This document shows positions 11,463 through 22,893 of a stretch of 64,000 nucleotides of DNA, piece after piece. The notes beneath the pieces were generated by a model. That model worked only from the letters and a program-made list of their open reading frames with translations. It was not told where the DNA came from and ran no database searches. Each line of letters begins with the position of its first letter. Position 1 is the stretch's first letter. A program made the translations under genes and the position numbers. The stretch comes from Bubalus kerabau (taxonomy: Eukaryota > Chordata > Mammalia > Artiodactyla > Bovidae), in assembly GCF_029407905.1 (NCBI RefSeq), contig NC_073637.1, forward strand, positions 49,042,501-49,106,500. Reading direction: 5' to 3'.

Positions 11463-13000
11463 AAAGCAAAAGCAAATCATGTGTCAAATTGAGGGCTTGG
11501 GAGAAGAGGGGTGAGGATGGGATTGTGTGCATGACCTTTTCCATTTTGTCCCTTCTTGATTCAGAGCTAATTTTTCTTACTTATAGTTTGCAGTGGAGTG
11601 GCTGTTTCATCCCCTGCTCCAAAAGACTGGAAAAGTCATTTCCATCAGTGCCTTTGTTACTGCTCAGATCCACTACAACCAAATTGCATGTCTTGGGGAA
11701 TTCATTTATAGTGAGCTTTTACCTGTATATTGTAAGTACTGCATTGCCTGCAAAGGACTTTTGAGTTCCTTGGAGAATCATGTTAGTATTTATTTTTTGC
11801 AGCTCTTTTAGAACCTCTTCAAAGTGTTAGACTTCCAACAGACTGGAAATATTTTCTAACAGGAAAAGTAGTGCAATTGTTATTAGACACAGAACAGTGG
11901 AACATTTGTAGTAATCAAGATAATCAAAGCAAATGAGGTCTTTCAATACAAAGTTTTGCTTCCATGATCAGGATAATGGAGTTAATCTTGTTGTTTGCTT
12001 GCAATAATAAATATTTGTGGAATTAATATATTAGTCATATAATTTGTATTAGAAAACAGTAACACAGTTTGCCAAGTATGCCTTAATTGAAGCTGAGAGA
12101 GAGAGAAATTACACTTTGCTCTCCAAACTCTCTTTTGTCTTTTAATGAAATCTTGTTATCAAACCATGTATAAATATAGGCCCAGAGGTGACTTCATAGG
12201 TTGGTATTACTTGCTTTTTCCCTAAGTGTAGGTAATTAGTCAGGAATTGTCCTCCGGTTTCCAGTGCGTTTCTCCTGGGATTAAGGCCAAGTTACTACTT
12301 GCCTAAGAGCTCCCTCCACTGGAGGCTGAGATTTGAAATTCTTTCTGCCTAGTGTTTGCCTGCCTTCAAGACAGTCCCCTTCCTGCATACCACCTAGTGC
12401 TGGCAGATGAAAGCAACACAGCACTGAGCAATGTCACTCAGGAGAGCGGCACGTAAGCCCATTTATCAATCCAAGGAGGCTGAACTGGAGAGAACAAGAA
12501 AAACTCTTACAGCTCTTCCTGTCATTCTCAAGTCACGTGGCTGCACAGAATATGTTCTTGGAAGCCTGGAGCATAAACTGACGGTAATCACATACCTTCA
12601 AGGTCTTGGCCCGGTTTTTCATCAAATGCACTTTTTCATGAATTATTGCTTTCAAGGAATGTTAGAAGTTTACATCCCCAAAGCTCTACCTCAGGTCAAC
12701 TGTTTTCTTTAAGAAAGTTGACAGATGTGGCTGTATTTCTGAAAAAATGAAAACTTACTATATTTAACATTGTTTTAGGGCATTTGGGTTAATCAAATAG
12801 TCTAGTTAATCCTGAGTGACTGCTTTTGTCATACTTGGATTGCTTATTTTCAATGGATTGGAATAAAATAAGACCAGGTAATTAACACAAACTATATAGG
12901 TCATGTTCAACCATTCTTAGGAGGGCTAGGGTTCACCATTATGAATATTCATTACTAGCTGTAAAACCTCTGTTAACTTACATAAGCATTTTGAAAATGT
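11463..13000. other. Single-copy sequence with one 93-codon frame
   Basis: No repeats recognised. It holds the plus frame 12431-12712 listed separately. The rest is AT-rich without coding signal. Confidence 0.5.
12431..12712 (+). other. Uncharacterised 93-codon open frame
   Basis: An ATG-to-stop frame in repeat-free DNA, starting MSLRRAARKPIYQSKEAELE. The N-terminal part is basic/charged; the rest is mixed and hydrophobic, with no motif I recognise. The start has a poor context, and no promoter or upstream exon is evident. 'acggtaatc' at about 12580 resembles a splice donor, so 12425-12580 could equally be a noncoding exon. Most likely chance. Confidence 0.12.
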
Positions 13001-13004
13001 TTCT

Positions 13005-13105
13005 TTGTCTAAAAATGGAGCTATTTAACACGTTACTTACCTCTTGTACCAAACAATAAATTAAATAATGAATGTGAAGCGCTTTGTAAACCATGAAACC
13101 TTTTA
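13005..13105 (+). mobile_element. MIR SINE remnant
   Basis: Matches the MIR 3' half: 'aaaaatggagctatt...cttacctc' and 'gaatgtgaagcgctttgtaaacc', corresponding to the 'taaagcgcttag' region. Diverged. Confidence 0.6.
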
Positions 13106-14200
13106 TAGGAGGTATGACTATGAGGTAGATGTTTTCAGAGTGACTGGTTGAACTTTGTAATAAAATGCGTGAATGAGTATCATGTGTAGAATTAATATCC
13201 TTTCTATAGAAACACACTCCATGCCATAGAATGTACAAGAGCTGGTTAATAAAGACAGTTGGTTAGCCAGATAACATTTGGCCCAATAGAAGGTACTATC
13301 TTTTCACAGAATAGAAACACTTAATGATTTTTTTTTTAAACTGATGCTATTTTTCTGAACTCAGTTCTTTTCCATTTGAAAGGAAAGAGAAAAGGTGAAA
13401 TTTCATCTTGCAGAGTTTGTTGTGGTTTGCCCTTTTAAGTGAGCAAATGTTTCTAACCTATCATAGTTTCATAGGGTCTGTGAAATTTGAGTGTCTTTGC
13501 ATAAATTACACTGTCAGAGTCAACATAAACCAACTGATGCATACAGCCCTCCAAAAATAAATTGGGTTGTATGTTCCCAGTGCTGCATGTATATGTGTAT
13601 GTACTTATTTAAATTATCTACTTCCTAACACATTTCTCCTTTCCCCATGTCACAAATCCAATCACATCAGTAGGAGCTCAATAAATCTTGGTTGAAGGTA
13701 GTCATTATGCTTACATATCATAGAAATACCAGGCTCCCTGGAAGAAGATTACAATTAAATATTAGAATTTTTCATATATTGAAAAAACCAGAGGCACCTA
13801 GCATGTGAGCTACTAAAGTATACTTCAGGTATTTTTTCTATAGAGTGAATACTTCTTCTCAATTGGAAATCATTGTATAATTTGCTCAATAAATGTTTGC
13901 TGATGACCGATATTATATTATTTCAGAATTTATTTCATTTCCTATGACCAGATAAGGTGAGAACCAAACAGTCTTTCTTTAGAGGTTTGAATGTCATTAT
14001 ATTTATATATTTTTGAGAGTTGCATCTCGTTACCTCCATCTTTTCCTTCTTTCCTTATCTTTCCTGGTAGCGTGATGGACTTCCCTGTCAGTGTTAAAAT
14101 AATTCTTTGTAAATTCCACAACACATCAAATCTTTCCTTTTTTACTTCTTTTTCAAAGAGACTCTGACTCCTTGGAGGTATTTTTTATTTTTTTACTACC
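13106..14200. other. Single-copy AT-rich sequence
   Basis: Nothing secure. 'ctcaataaatgtttgctgatg' at about 13882-13902 resembles an L2 3' terminus but is too short to call. Confidence 0.45.
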
Positions 14201-14202
14201 TA

Positions 14203-14283
14203 TGTCCGACTATGGACTGCAGCACGCCAGGCTTCCCTGTCCTTCACCATCTCCCGGAGCTTGCTCAAACTCATGTCCATAAA
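14203..14283 (-). mobile_element. BovB 3' end scrap
   Basis: About 80 bp of antisense BovB ('tccgactatggactgcagc' to 'caaactcatgtccat') with an internal deletion. The usual 3' terminal repeats are missing. Confidence 0.85.
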
Positions 14284-15709
14284 GCATCTCAATATACCAT
14301 TGCTGTATAATGAGAGAGTAACAAAAGAAAATACTTTGATTCTTGCACTGTCTTGTTAAAATCCTTGAAATGTGACAAGGTAGTATCCTTGAGAAAATAT
14401 TCTTGAGCATAGGAGCAACCACTCACTCGATTCAATAATTTGCCTATAAAATCTAACTAGAAAAATCTGTACTTCCCGGGGGATAAAAGTAAATGATAAT
14501 TTAGTTGTTGTTGTTTAGGGCTGGAACATTTGAAGTGAGCAGCTGGGATGATAACCTCCTTGCACTTTGTTCATACATAAGGAAAAGTGAAAATTCTGAA
14601 AAGACATCTGTATTGTAAATCAAAATACACTGCTGAAATCAATGTAGAGTTGACATTCTGCTTGCAAATATTCTTTTGAGATTGGTTCTTGTAAATCTCT
14701 TTCCCATCTGGTTTTTATGTCTGCTCCGGGACTTGTATGCACATAGTTGTCTAGGATCTGCTCAGAATGTTGAAATAAAGTACGTGGTTTTTAATAAAAA
14801 GTTAACCAGGAGGGGAAGACACTGTCTTGGTCATGTCTAAACTGCTTGTATATCTTGTGGTTCGGCTTTACTTTTAGAAACTTTGGGACATCTTTTCTTA
14901 GAAAAAGAAAACTTATTTGAAGTCATGAAATAATCCTACCCTACAACTTATATCTTTATAAAGAACATTTGCCAGAAGGATAATTTCTATTTTTAAACAC
15001 GGGAAGAGGAAGCAGCAGAGAAGAGTTGGTGATTGCAATTTCCTCTCTTACCATAATCACACTATTTCCATTAAGTTAATGATGGAGAAGAACAATTGTT
15101 TATATAAAAGTTTCTTTTGTTATTGAAAGTTAGCTAATTTGGGAATGTCTACTACTTCCTAGAAGACAAATGCAATGATGACAAAGGAAAACGAATCAAT
15201 CTGATATGTATCATAATTTTTAAAAGCCCATGATTATAAAGTAACATCTGGAATTAATATTTCTCCTTGAGTTTTGTGAAGGAATGGCGTTGCAAATGGA
15301 CTCTTCCATGTGAGAACATATGTTTACTCAACTCCAGTTTCCAATTGCAGGTTGATGGTTAATCTTTATGCAGCCACCCATCTAGAATTCATACAAAGAA
15401 AAAGAGACATCATCCTACACCTCAGAAGTATGAAGTCACGTGTGTGTCAGGGCATCCCAGAGGTCACCTAAATCTTATAGCAACAGCAAAACTGTCATGT
15501 ATCAAGGCTTTAGATTTATTTTTCAACCAAAATGGGTAAACCATTTGCAAAATGGAATATTTAAAAATTCTCTACTGATCCTTCATTTAGCATTAGTGAT
15601 TTCACAATGATCTTAAAAACAGAGTGGCTTTCATGCCTTGACATCTGAATTTAGGGTTCTCTTTTCTTTCTTTAGTGTAGATCAGTTGTTTTCAAACTTT
15701 CATATCAAT
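14284..15709. other. Single-copy sequence, nothing recognised
   Basis: AT-rich, without repeats or coding signal that I can identify. Confidence 0.5.
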
Positions 15710-15724
15710 AAGAAAGAGATCATT

Positions 15725-15923
15725 GTTTTTGTTGTGCGTGTCCTACTCTTTGCGACCACATGGACTGTAGCCTGCCAGGCTCCTCTGTCCATGGGATTTC
15801 CTAACCAAGAATACTGGAGTGGGTTGCCATTTACTCCTTCAGGGGATCTTCCCTGCCCAAGGATGGAACCCACATCACCTGCATTGGCAGGCGGATTCTT
15901 TACCTCTGAGCCACCAGGGAAGC
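15725..15923 (-). mobile_element. Bov-tA SINE with target-site duplication
   Basis: Reverse Bov-tA ending 'gagccaccaggga'. Flanked by AAGAAAGAGATCATT (15710-15724) and AAGAAAGAGATTATT (15924-15938): 15 bp, one mismatch. Confidence 0.96.
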
Positions 15924-15938
15924 AAGAAAGAGATTATT

Positions 15939-16363
15939 CAATGGCAACTTTGTCTACATATCCTTTTTCACTTGTTGACTTAAGATTCCCACTGTAACTC
16001 CCCATATTATGCTTTCCAATGAGTCTATATTCTACAAGCAGTTTAATAGGATACCTGCTCTGTGTTGGTCTTTCGGAGGGATTTTATGGCTGGTATCAAC
16101 TCACAATCCACTGTCTTTACTTACCACCTGTGCGTGACAAATACTAGCTTCTCCTGAGCTCAGGAGTAAGCCCAGCTGCAGCAGGCACTTCCTTCCTAAG
16201 CCTAAAGACAACAGTGTCACCATGCATATCGTGCTCCTTACAATAAGACTGCAAAAGTGAGTTATACTGCAACCCTACAAAGCATACCTGTTACATTACA
16301 AACGCTTACAATTTGGACTCTCCAGCATCACACAGTGTCAAAGTGAATGACAAGGTGGGGCTT
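15939..16363. other. Single-copy sequence
   Basis: Nothing recognised. Confidence 0.5.
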
Positions 16364-16375
16364 TCACTCCTACTT

Positions 16376-16378
<3 letters not shown>

Positions 16379-16406
<28 letters not shown>

Positions 16407-16427
16407 AGACTTCCCTGATGGTCCAAA
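16379..16427 (-). mobile_element. 49-bp minimal SINE insertion with inverted head
   Basis: On the plus strand this is (TTTTG)n followed by 'agacttccctgatggtccaaa', the 5' head of a CHR-type SINE in sense orientation. Read on the minus strand it is an inverted head joined directly to an A-rich tail. A perfect 15-bp duplication TCACTCCTACTTTTT (16364-16378 and 16428-16442) flanks it, showing one retrotransposition event. Confidence 0.75.
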
Positions 16428-16499
16428 TCACTCCTACTTTTTAACCACTTTATCCAGATAGCTTGTGAAGTAAACATATTTCTTGAGGTTACTATTGCA

Positions 16500-17195
16500 T
16501 TATTTTTTTTGAACTGTTTTTTAATTAAAAAAAATTTTTTTGTTGGAGTATAATTGCTTTGCAATGGTTTGTTAGTTTCTGCTGTACCACAAAGTGTATC
16601 AGCTATATATATACATACATCCCCTCACTCTTGGACCTCCCTCCCACCTCACTACTCATCCCACTCCTCTCGGTCATCACAGAGCACAGAGTTGAGCTCC
16701 CTGTACTATACAGCAGGTTCCCACTAGCTGTCTATTTTAAACAGGGTCGAGTATTTATGTCAAAGCTAATCTCCCAGTTCATCCCACCCTCATCCCCCTG
16801 CACCACACCACATATCCATTCTGTCTGTCTGCATCTCTATTCCTGCTCTGCAAACAGACTCATCTGTACCATCTTTCTTGACTCCATACATATGTGTTAA
16901 CACACAATATTTGTTTTTCTCTTTCTGACTCACTTCACTCTATGATGGTCTCTGGGTCCATCCACCTCTCTACAAATGGCACAGTTTCATTCATTTTTAT
17001 GGCTGAGTAATATTCCATTGTATATGCATACCACATCCTCTTTAGCCATTCATCTGTTGATGGATGTTTAGGTTGCTTCCATGTCTTGGCTGTTGTAAAT
17101 GGTGCTGCAATGAACACTGGGATACATATCTTTTTGAATTATGCTTTCGCAAGGTATACGTCCAGTAATTAGATTGCTGGGTCATATGGTAGTGC
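16500..17195 (-). mobile_element. L1 3' end, 5'-truncated
   Basis: Antisense L1: T-rich start, 'gttggagtataattgcttt', 'cctgtactatacagcagg', then the ORF2 end ('taatattccattgtatatg', 'ggtgctgcaatgaacactgg'), stopping in 'gctgggtcatatggtagt'. Minus frame 16935-17117 encodes the ORF2 C terminus (AYTMEYYSAIK). Truncated and dead. Confidence 0.92.
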
Positions 17196-18849
17196 TTTAC
17201 TACTGCATTTTAATTCCTCCTTCTTCATTTGTTAGTCTGTCTTTAACTTTGGACTTTACTCACCTTGCCGTCTTCCATGATTCCATCCACTATTTCACGT
17301 GGCACTTTCTTTAACTTTCTCTTATCTGTCATTAGAGCCACCTGCTCATTGCCCAGTAATCTCTAAATATGGTGAACCTGCTCTGAAATAGAGACGCTTC
17401 TTGTTAATTGGTCACATCACCATTGCCTGACATAGTGAGGGTGCCCGTGAATCTGTCCTGTAATTGGTAGATGATTGAAAGGTTGTATGGGCATGTGTGG
17501 TGTCAGTGTGCAGTATGCAGTAGTGTGTCTCTATTCTCTTAATTAATGATGTTGTAGAACAGACTCTGTGCCTGTTTGTCTCAGGAGTTGTTTGGGATGG
17601 AGTTTGCACAAACAGGTCACTTTAATGCCAGACACTTTCTTTCTATTATGCCATGACATAGCCCCATTTCAATGGCCATAAAGGCAATAAAAACTAACTT
17701 AATATAGATCAAGTCACTTCTGAAGTGGTCCCTGTCCAGAGTAATTGAAACCCCTCAGCCCATTGGGAGTTCTTCTTCTACCATCAGATAATATAAATGG
17801 TGTCAGTGGTTTACCACTCTTCAGAAACGGATTTATTTAAATGCATGTTATAGAACAGAAATATATCCTCAAAGTAAGTTGATATAAAGACCTGTTTGTA
17901 AACTTGATCCTTCTTTGTTCCTCCACACTTGAATAAATAGGTAAATATTTTGCCCTGCTGAGCCTCAAACATCTGGGCAAATGTGCAGATTGGTGAGAGG
18001 CACTAAAAGGTAAGCAATAGGGTAGTTCTTCTGTTCAACACTCAGCTTCAAAGGATGGAGATCAGCCTCCAGTGAATGGTCCAGCTATCACAATATTTAT
18101 TTTGGGCCAAACAGAATAATGGTGTAGAAAGGAGCAAAAGGGAGAATTTATAAATGTCTCATCAGACATACAGACAAACACCAAGAAAAACCACAAAAGT
18201 ACAGAGCACAGTTTTTACACAAACTTGTTTCAGCAAATGTCACTGCTTCTATCAAAATTCTATTGGTGAAGATGCAAAGGACATTTTTTCCTCCTAGATT
18301 GATCTGTATCAAAAAAGTAGAGCCCAGACAATCTCTGTAATAACTTCTGGAGAGGCTCATTTGTCTCCTGTCACGGAGCATGGTTTCTGTGAGAGAAATA
18401 GAGGTGAGGAAAGGAGAGGAGAAGAAATCCTGTGATGCTCTCCAGCATCACGGCCTATTGGGATGCTTTAGGACTTTCTTTCTGTGTGAAGGCTTTTAAG
18501 CCCTTAGTGAAATACATGTTAAGTGCTAAGGACAGACACTCGAAATATGAAAAATGGGAATTCTGAGAAGTCTGAATCCAAGCTGTGATGTGTCTCCATG
18601 CATGTGTGCTTATGAATGACAGTGTGTGTGCATATAGTCACTGCCCTATGGATTTTACAGTTCTTAATATTAAAGGTAAATAATTTTTATTCACAAATTT
18701 ATTTACAAAATTTACATATACAAATATACTTTGTAGGTTTAGTAAATGCAATAAGTTAGCTTTTTTAGGGCTTTAAGAATCATATTGACAAGTTTTGTCT
18801 TCATAAGAGACATACAGTATCTTTCAAGTGTTAGGTAAGACTGTAAAAT
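17196..18849. other. Single-copy sequence
   Basis: No repeats recognised. The short minus frames 17412-17609 and 18148-18381 lack recognisable domains. Confidence 0.5.
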
Positions 18850-19360
18850 AATCAGTTACTTATTTTAATGCCATACCCTGGCTGCTGAGTAGAAAGTAGA
18901 TTGTAAAAGAATAAATGTGAGTGAAGTAGAAGTGTGAGGAAGCTCTTTGGTGGGTGGCTTGCTTGACCTTGGCCAGTAGAATTGGCAATTTTGAGAAGTG
19001 AAGATTTGTGAGATGTAGTTAAGAGGCGGAATATACAGGACTTTGGTTTTGGGGGTAGGAGATAGGAAGGTGCCAAGCACAGTTCCCATATTTCAGCATA
19101 AGCAACTGGATGAATGGTGTTTAATACTGGAGAAAAAGTGCATTTGAGATTTGGGTGGTGTTTAGGAAGAAAGGTTCTGATTGGCGCACATTCAGTTGAT
19201 AATACTGGTGAGATGGTCAAGTGGAGATTTAAAATAAGTTGGTTGTATTTGTCTAGAAGAAGGTCTTCCAAGGAAACACAAAGTTTAAATGGTATTTGAA
19301 GTCATGAGAATGGACAATATAATCAATGAAAGTGAAGTAAGACACAAGTAAGAAGTGATC

Positions 19361-19569
19361 AAGGGCTTCCCAGGTGGCCCAGTGGTAAAGAATCAGTCTA
19401 CAAATACAGGAGATACAGGAGATGTGGGTTTAATCCCTGGGTCAGGAAGATCCACTGGAGGAGGAAATGGTAACCCGCTCCAGTATTTCCTGCCTGGAAA
19501 ATCCCATGGACAGAGGAGTTTGGCAGGCTGCAGTCCATAGGGTTGCACAGAACAACTGAGCATGCATGT
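19361..19569 (+). mobile_element. Bov-tA SINE, first of a tandem pair
   Basis: Sense Bov-tA from 'aagggcttcccaggtggcc' to 'caactgagcatgcatgt', with a 10-bp internal duplication in the head ('aggagatac' repeated). Flanked by AAGAAGTGATC at 19350-19360 and AAGAAGTGAT at 19570-19579. Confidence 0.95.
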
Positions 19570-19579
19570 AAGAAGTGAT

Positions 19580-19789
19580 TGGGCTTCCCTGGTGGCTCAG
19601 ATGGTAAAGAATCTGCCTGCAATGCTGGAGACCTGGGTTCGATCCCTGGGTTGGGAAGATTCCCTGGAGAAGGGAATGACAACCCACTCTAGTATTCTTG
19701 CCTGGAGAATCCCATGGACAGAGGAGTTTGGTGGGCTACAGTCCATAGGATCACAAAGAGTCGGACACAACTGAGTGACTAACACACGC
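19580..19789 (+). mobile_element. Bov-tA SINE, second of a tandem pair
   Basis: Full-length sense Bov-tA, closer to consensus than its neighbour and so probably younger. Bounded by AAGAAGTGAT (19570-19579) and AAGAAGTGATC (19790-19800), the same target word as the first copy. Confidence 0.96.
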
Positions 19790-19883
19790 AAGAAGTGATC
19801 AGGAATGAAAGAGAAGACACAAAGAGAACCAAGACCAATGAAAACATACTGAATGTCAACGTTTAAAAGATAGATTGAGTATG

Positions 19884-20148
19884 CTGCTGCGTCACTTAAG
19901 TTGTGTCCGACTCTGTGCGACCCCATAGACTGCAGCCCAACAGGCTCCCCCGTCCCTGGGATTCTCCAGGCAAGAACACTGGAGTGGGTTGCCATTTCCC
20001 CCTACAATGCATGAACGCGAAAAGCAAAAGCGAAGCCACTCAGTCATGTCTGACTCTGGCGACCCCATGGACTGCAGCCTACCAGGCTCCTCCATCCATG
20101 GGATTTTCTAGGCAAAAGTACTGGAGTGGGGTGCCATTGCCTTCTCCC
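19884..20148 (-). mobile_element. Bov-A2 dimeric SINE with 12-bp duplication
   Basis: Two BovA monomers joined by an A/G-rich linker ('gaacgcgaaaagcaaaagcg'), reverse orientation, with the (GCT)n terminus at the left. AGATTGAGTATG flanks it exactly at 19872-19883 and 20149-20160. Bov-A2 has no tRNA head and is ruminant-specific. Confidence 0.97.
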
Positions 20149-20695
20149 AGATTGAGTATGAGAAGTTTCCAAAAGAAACTAAAATGGAGTGGCTGGAAAG
20201 GCAGGAGGAAAATCAGAAGGGCTGATAATTGTGGAATTGAAAGGTGAAGAATATTTCTAGCAGGAAGAAGCTGATGATAAATGGCCTGAGATAAGGACTG
20301 GAGAACGTATGTTTAGCTTAGGAACATGGATGAAAGTCATTTATGAGCTAATAAGAAAGAGCAAGTGTAGTTGAATGGTGGGAACAGATGCCAGGATGAA
20401 ACCACCTGACAGGAAATAAGAAGTGTGGACATGAAGACTGCTTGCAAAGACATTCTTTAGATAAAAGTTGTTAGAAGGAAAGAGGGTTCAGCAGCTTAAG
20501 AGGCCTGGATGACTTGAGGAGCCTTTTACTATTGCTGTGCTGCTTATTGTTTGTTTGCTTTTAACGGGAGAGATGGTAACACATCTGAGTGCTGAGAGCA
20601 AGTGTCCAGGAGGTAATGAGAATTTGAGGATATTAGCAAAGAGTGAAGAAAGCCTAGAAACAGCTGGCCAAAGGCAGGACAAGAAGTTCCAAGGC

Positions 20696-20718
20696 AACAC
20701 ACACACACACACACACAA
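20696..20718. repeat. (CA)n microsatellite
   Basis: About eleven uninterrupted CA units. Confidence 0.97.
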
Positions 20719-20824
20719 TTTCTAAGAAAAGAGTATCTAGTGAGAAGCATTCTGAAGGACATACTGTTCATAGCCATAGTTACCAAATATGCCAGGGCCA
20801 CACTGATTTACTTATTTAAATCAG

Positions 20825-20965
20825 CTTAACCCATGCGCCACATTAGAATGGAAGTTCTATTTGGCCAGGATTTTTCTACACTCTGTTCTTTGTTGTGTTT
20901 CTGGTGCCTAGAACTGTGCTTGGCACATAGTACGTCCTCCATGAATGTTTGTTGAATAACTGAAT
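20825..20965 (+). mobile_element. L2 LINE 3' end
   Basis: Ordered L2 3' UTR motifs: 'tagaatggaagttc', 'ctggtgcctagaactgtgcttggcacatag', 'tgaatgtttgttgaataactgaatga'. The last is the L2 3' terminal repeat. Confidence 0.78.
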
Positions 20966-20984
20966 GAGTTAGGTTTGGTTGTTC

Positions 20985-21085
20985 CAACTGTGTAGGTGAA
21001 AAGACAGAGTACTAAAGAGGTTAACTTGCCCAGCCACAAAGGCAACAAGCAAGAACATCTGTATTTGTACCTAATCTAGGATTTT
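20985..21085 (-). mobile_element. MIR SINE remnant
   Basis: 'actaaagaggttaacttgcccagccacaaaggcaacaagc' corresponds to the antisense MIR core ('agaggttaagtgacttgccc...'). Confidence 0.6.
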
Positions 21086-22345
21086 GACTAACATGTGAAG
21101 TCGTCTCTCTTTTAAAATCATATTAGATGAAGCAGATTTTTTTTAGAATTCTTGTGTTTTCACACATTACTTCTATAATGTAAAAAGACTTTCAGATATT
21201 AGAATCAGATTTATCAGAGTTTTAAGAAAGTATTGATGTTAATGTCTGCCCAACATTAGTTTGATTATCTATGAAGGGAAGATGTTACCAAGCCATCCAG
21301 GCCCTTATTCCAAAAGCAACCAGCAAGTATAAACCTGGCCTCTTTTCCCCTCAAACCACGGACCATGCTACATTCAGGCATCCCTTGTGCTTAGCTATGG
21401 ATGTACTTTCTCCTCTCTCAGTCCAGGCCTTCTAGATACCTTTGCCTACATCTGTTTACTTGTACCCATAATAATCATTGTCTTTATTTTTCCTTTTCTC
21501 TTTCCACCTCTTCCCCAACTACTATATCCCAGATTACATCCAATTTTTCAAAGAAGCTAGCATCTTATAAAATTGTAAACTCCTAGGACCCCAGAAAACC
21601 AGAGATTCTATCACACTGAGCAGCAGACTTGATCACTCCCTACACTTAAAATGTGAGCCTTGAGAGGCAGAATCAAAGCAGTCCTTGATACATGCAGATG
21701 GCCATATCAGCAGAGGACAAAAAGAGAGGAAAGTAGTTCAAAGTACAAAGAAGTCGGTCAATGAAATGTGAGACCTCCTGATCAAACAAGAAGCAAAATA
21801 TTTCCTTTAAACATGCTGGGCTTATTTTTACTGAGGAAAGTTTGGAATTCTAAATATTATTTACAGTTTATATGATTATGTGAAGATTAATTCTACAGCA
21901 AACTGTATTAATTCTCATTCTCAAATGGGAGTTCAGTTCTCAAACAGTTGTTTTTCATTTTGATAAAGGTGCATTAGAGACTTCTTCAGGTATTACACGC
22001 AGAAATCTTTGGCAGGCTTCTCTCCAACTGACTTCTGAAGTCAGGATACTTACGGTAGTCTCACGGACCATGTAAACAGTAACCTTACAAAATTCTGCAT
22101 GACAGAGTCTTATTTCTACCTGGACGTACAATGGGCCTCTATAGGCTTTCTTAATTCTCTGTTTCTGAGGTAGTAAAAATGGATTCTGCTTATTTCTCCC
22201 TGTTGTCTCAACTCTGTGTTTTTAAGACCTCTTATAATGGCCATACCTCCCACTCCTAGGAATTACTATTGTGATGTTCATCTGATAAAGTTTTACAAAT
22301 GAAAGGTCTCAGAGAATCTGGAAAGGAGAAAAAACTGCTTCCTTC
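21086..22345. other. Single-copy sequence
   Basis: No family or coding signal recognised. Confidence 0.5.
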
Positions 22346-22349
22346 CTCC

Positions 22350-22660
22350 CATCTTAGCTTTACTGAAATATAAATGACAAGTAAAAATTATATATATTGA
22401 AGGCACACAATGTGATGATATGTAATACATACACATTTTGAACTAATTACCACAGTCAAGTTAATGAACACATCTATCACCTCATAGTTACTCTTTTTCT
22501 CCCCAGCGGTGAGAAACTCAAGAGCTACTCTTCCAGCAAATTTTAAGTATACAGTAAAGCACTGTTAATTGTAGTCACCATGCTGTATATTAGATCCTCA
22601 GAAATTATTCATCTAATAATTGAAAGTTTGTACCGTTTCACCAAAAGATGCTTACTCTTA
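22350..22660 (-). mobile_element. Old L1 (L1M class) 3' UTR
   Basis: Antisense L1M 3' UTR: 'tttactgaaatataaatgac', 'aattaccacagtcaagttaatgaacacatctatcacctc', 'gtcaccatgctgtatattagatcc'. Diverged, with no coding sequence. Confidence 0.82.
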
Positions 22661-22870
22661 AGAAAGTAATTTCTTCATAGTTTCCAGACTAGACCTTACA
22701 AATTTTACAGTTTTTGTGCTCCTGTGCTTCAGTCTTTGATCACCAAATTATCTGAAAGAAGATTCAGTTGCATTTCTAATTCAGAGATTTCAAGATGGTT
22801 AAATCCCTAGAGCTGTATGAAATTCTATTATATGGCTTCTTCTCCCTAGTTTCCGATATGATCCAATGGC
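22661..22870. other. Single-copy sequence
   Basis: Nothing recognised. Confidence 0.5.
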
Positions 22871-22871
22871 T

Positions 22872-22893
22872 CTGTGTGTGTGTGTGTGTGTGT
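22872..22893. repeat. (TG)n microsatellite
   Basis: About eleven TG units. Confidence 0.97.

Larger units (their letters stand above)
18850..20690 (+). repeat. Unnamed ancient interspersed repeat, copy A
   Basis: G/A-rich noncoding sequence that shares ordered blocks with 24875-25670 and 54290-56290: 'gaattgaaggtg'-like stretches, 'agcaactggatgaatggtg' at 19098 against 'gaacaactggttgatagtggtg' at about 56067, and a 'gatggtatttgaagtcatgag' block. It looks like an old mammalian-wide family, but I cannot name it. Four ruminant SINE units interrupt it. Confidence 0.5.

Noticed and set aside
15638..15997. 119-codon plus-strand frame
   Set aside because: Two-thirds of it is antisense Bov-tA translation.
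16600..17120. Repeated short words suggesting a CRISPR-like or satellite array in L1/SINE-rich parts
   Set aside because: The repetition is due to dispersed retroposons; there are no regularly spaced direct repeats, and the genome is mammalian.
18852..19271. 139-codon minus-strand frame
   Set aside because: It lies antisense in the unnamed old repeat; no domain or start context, and not kept in the other copies.
19597..20247. Overlapping long frames on both strands
   Set aside because: All are readings of Bov-tA and Bov-A2.
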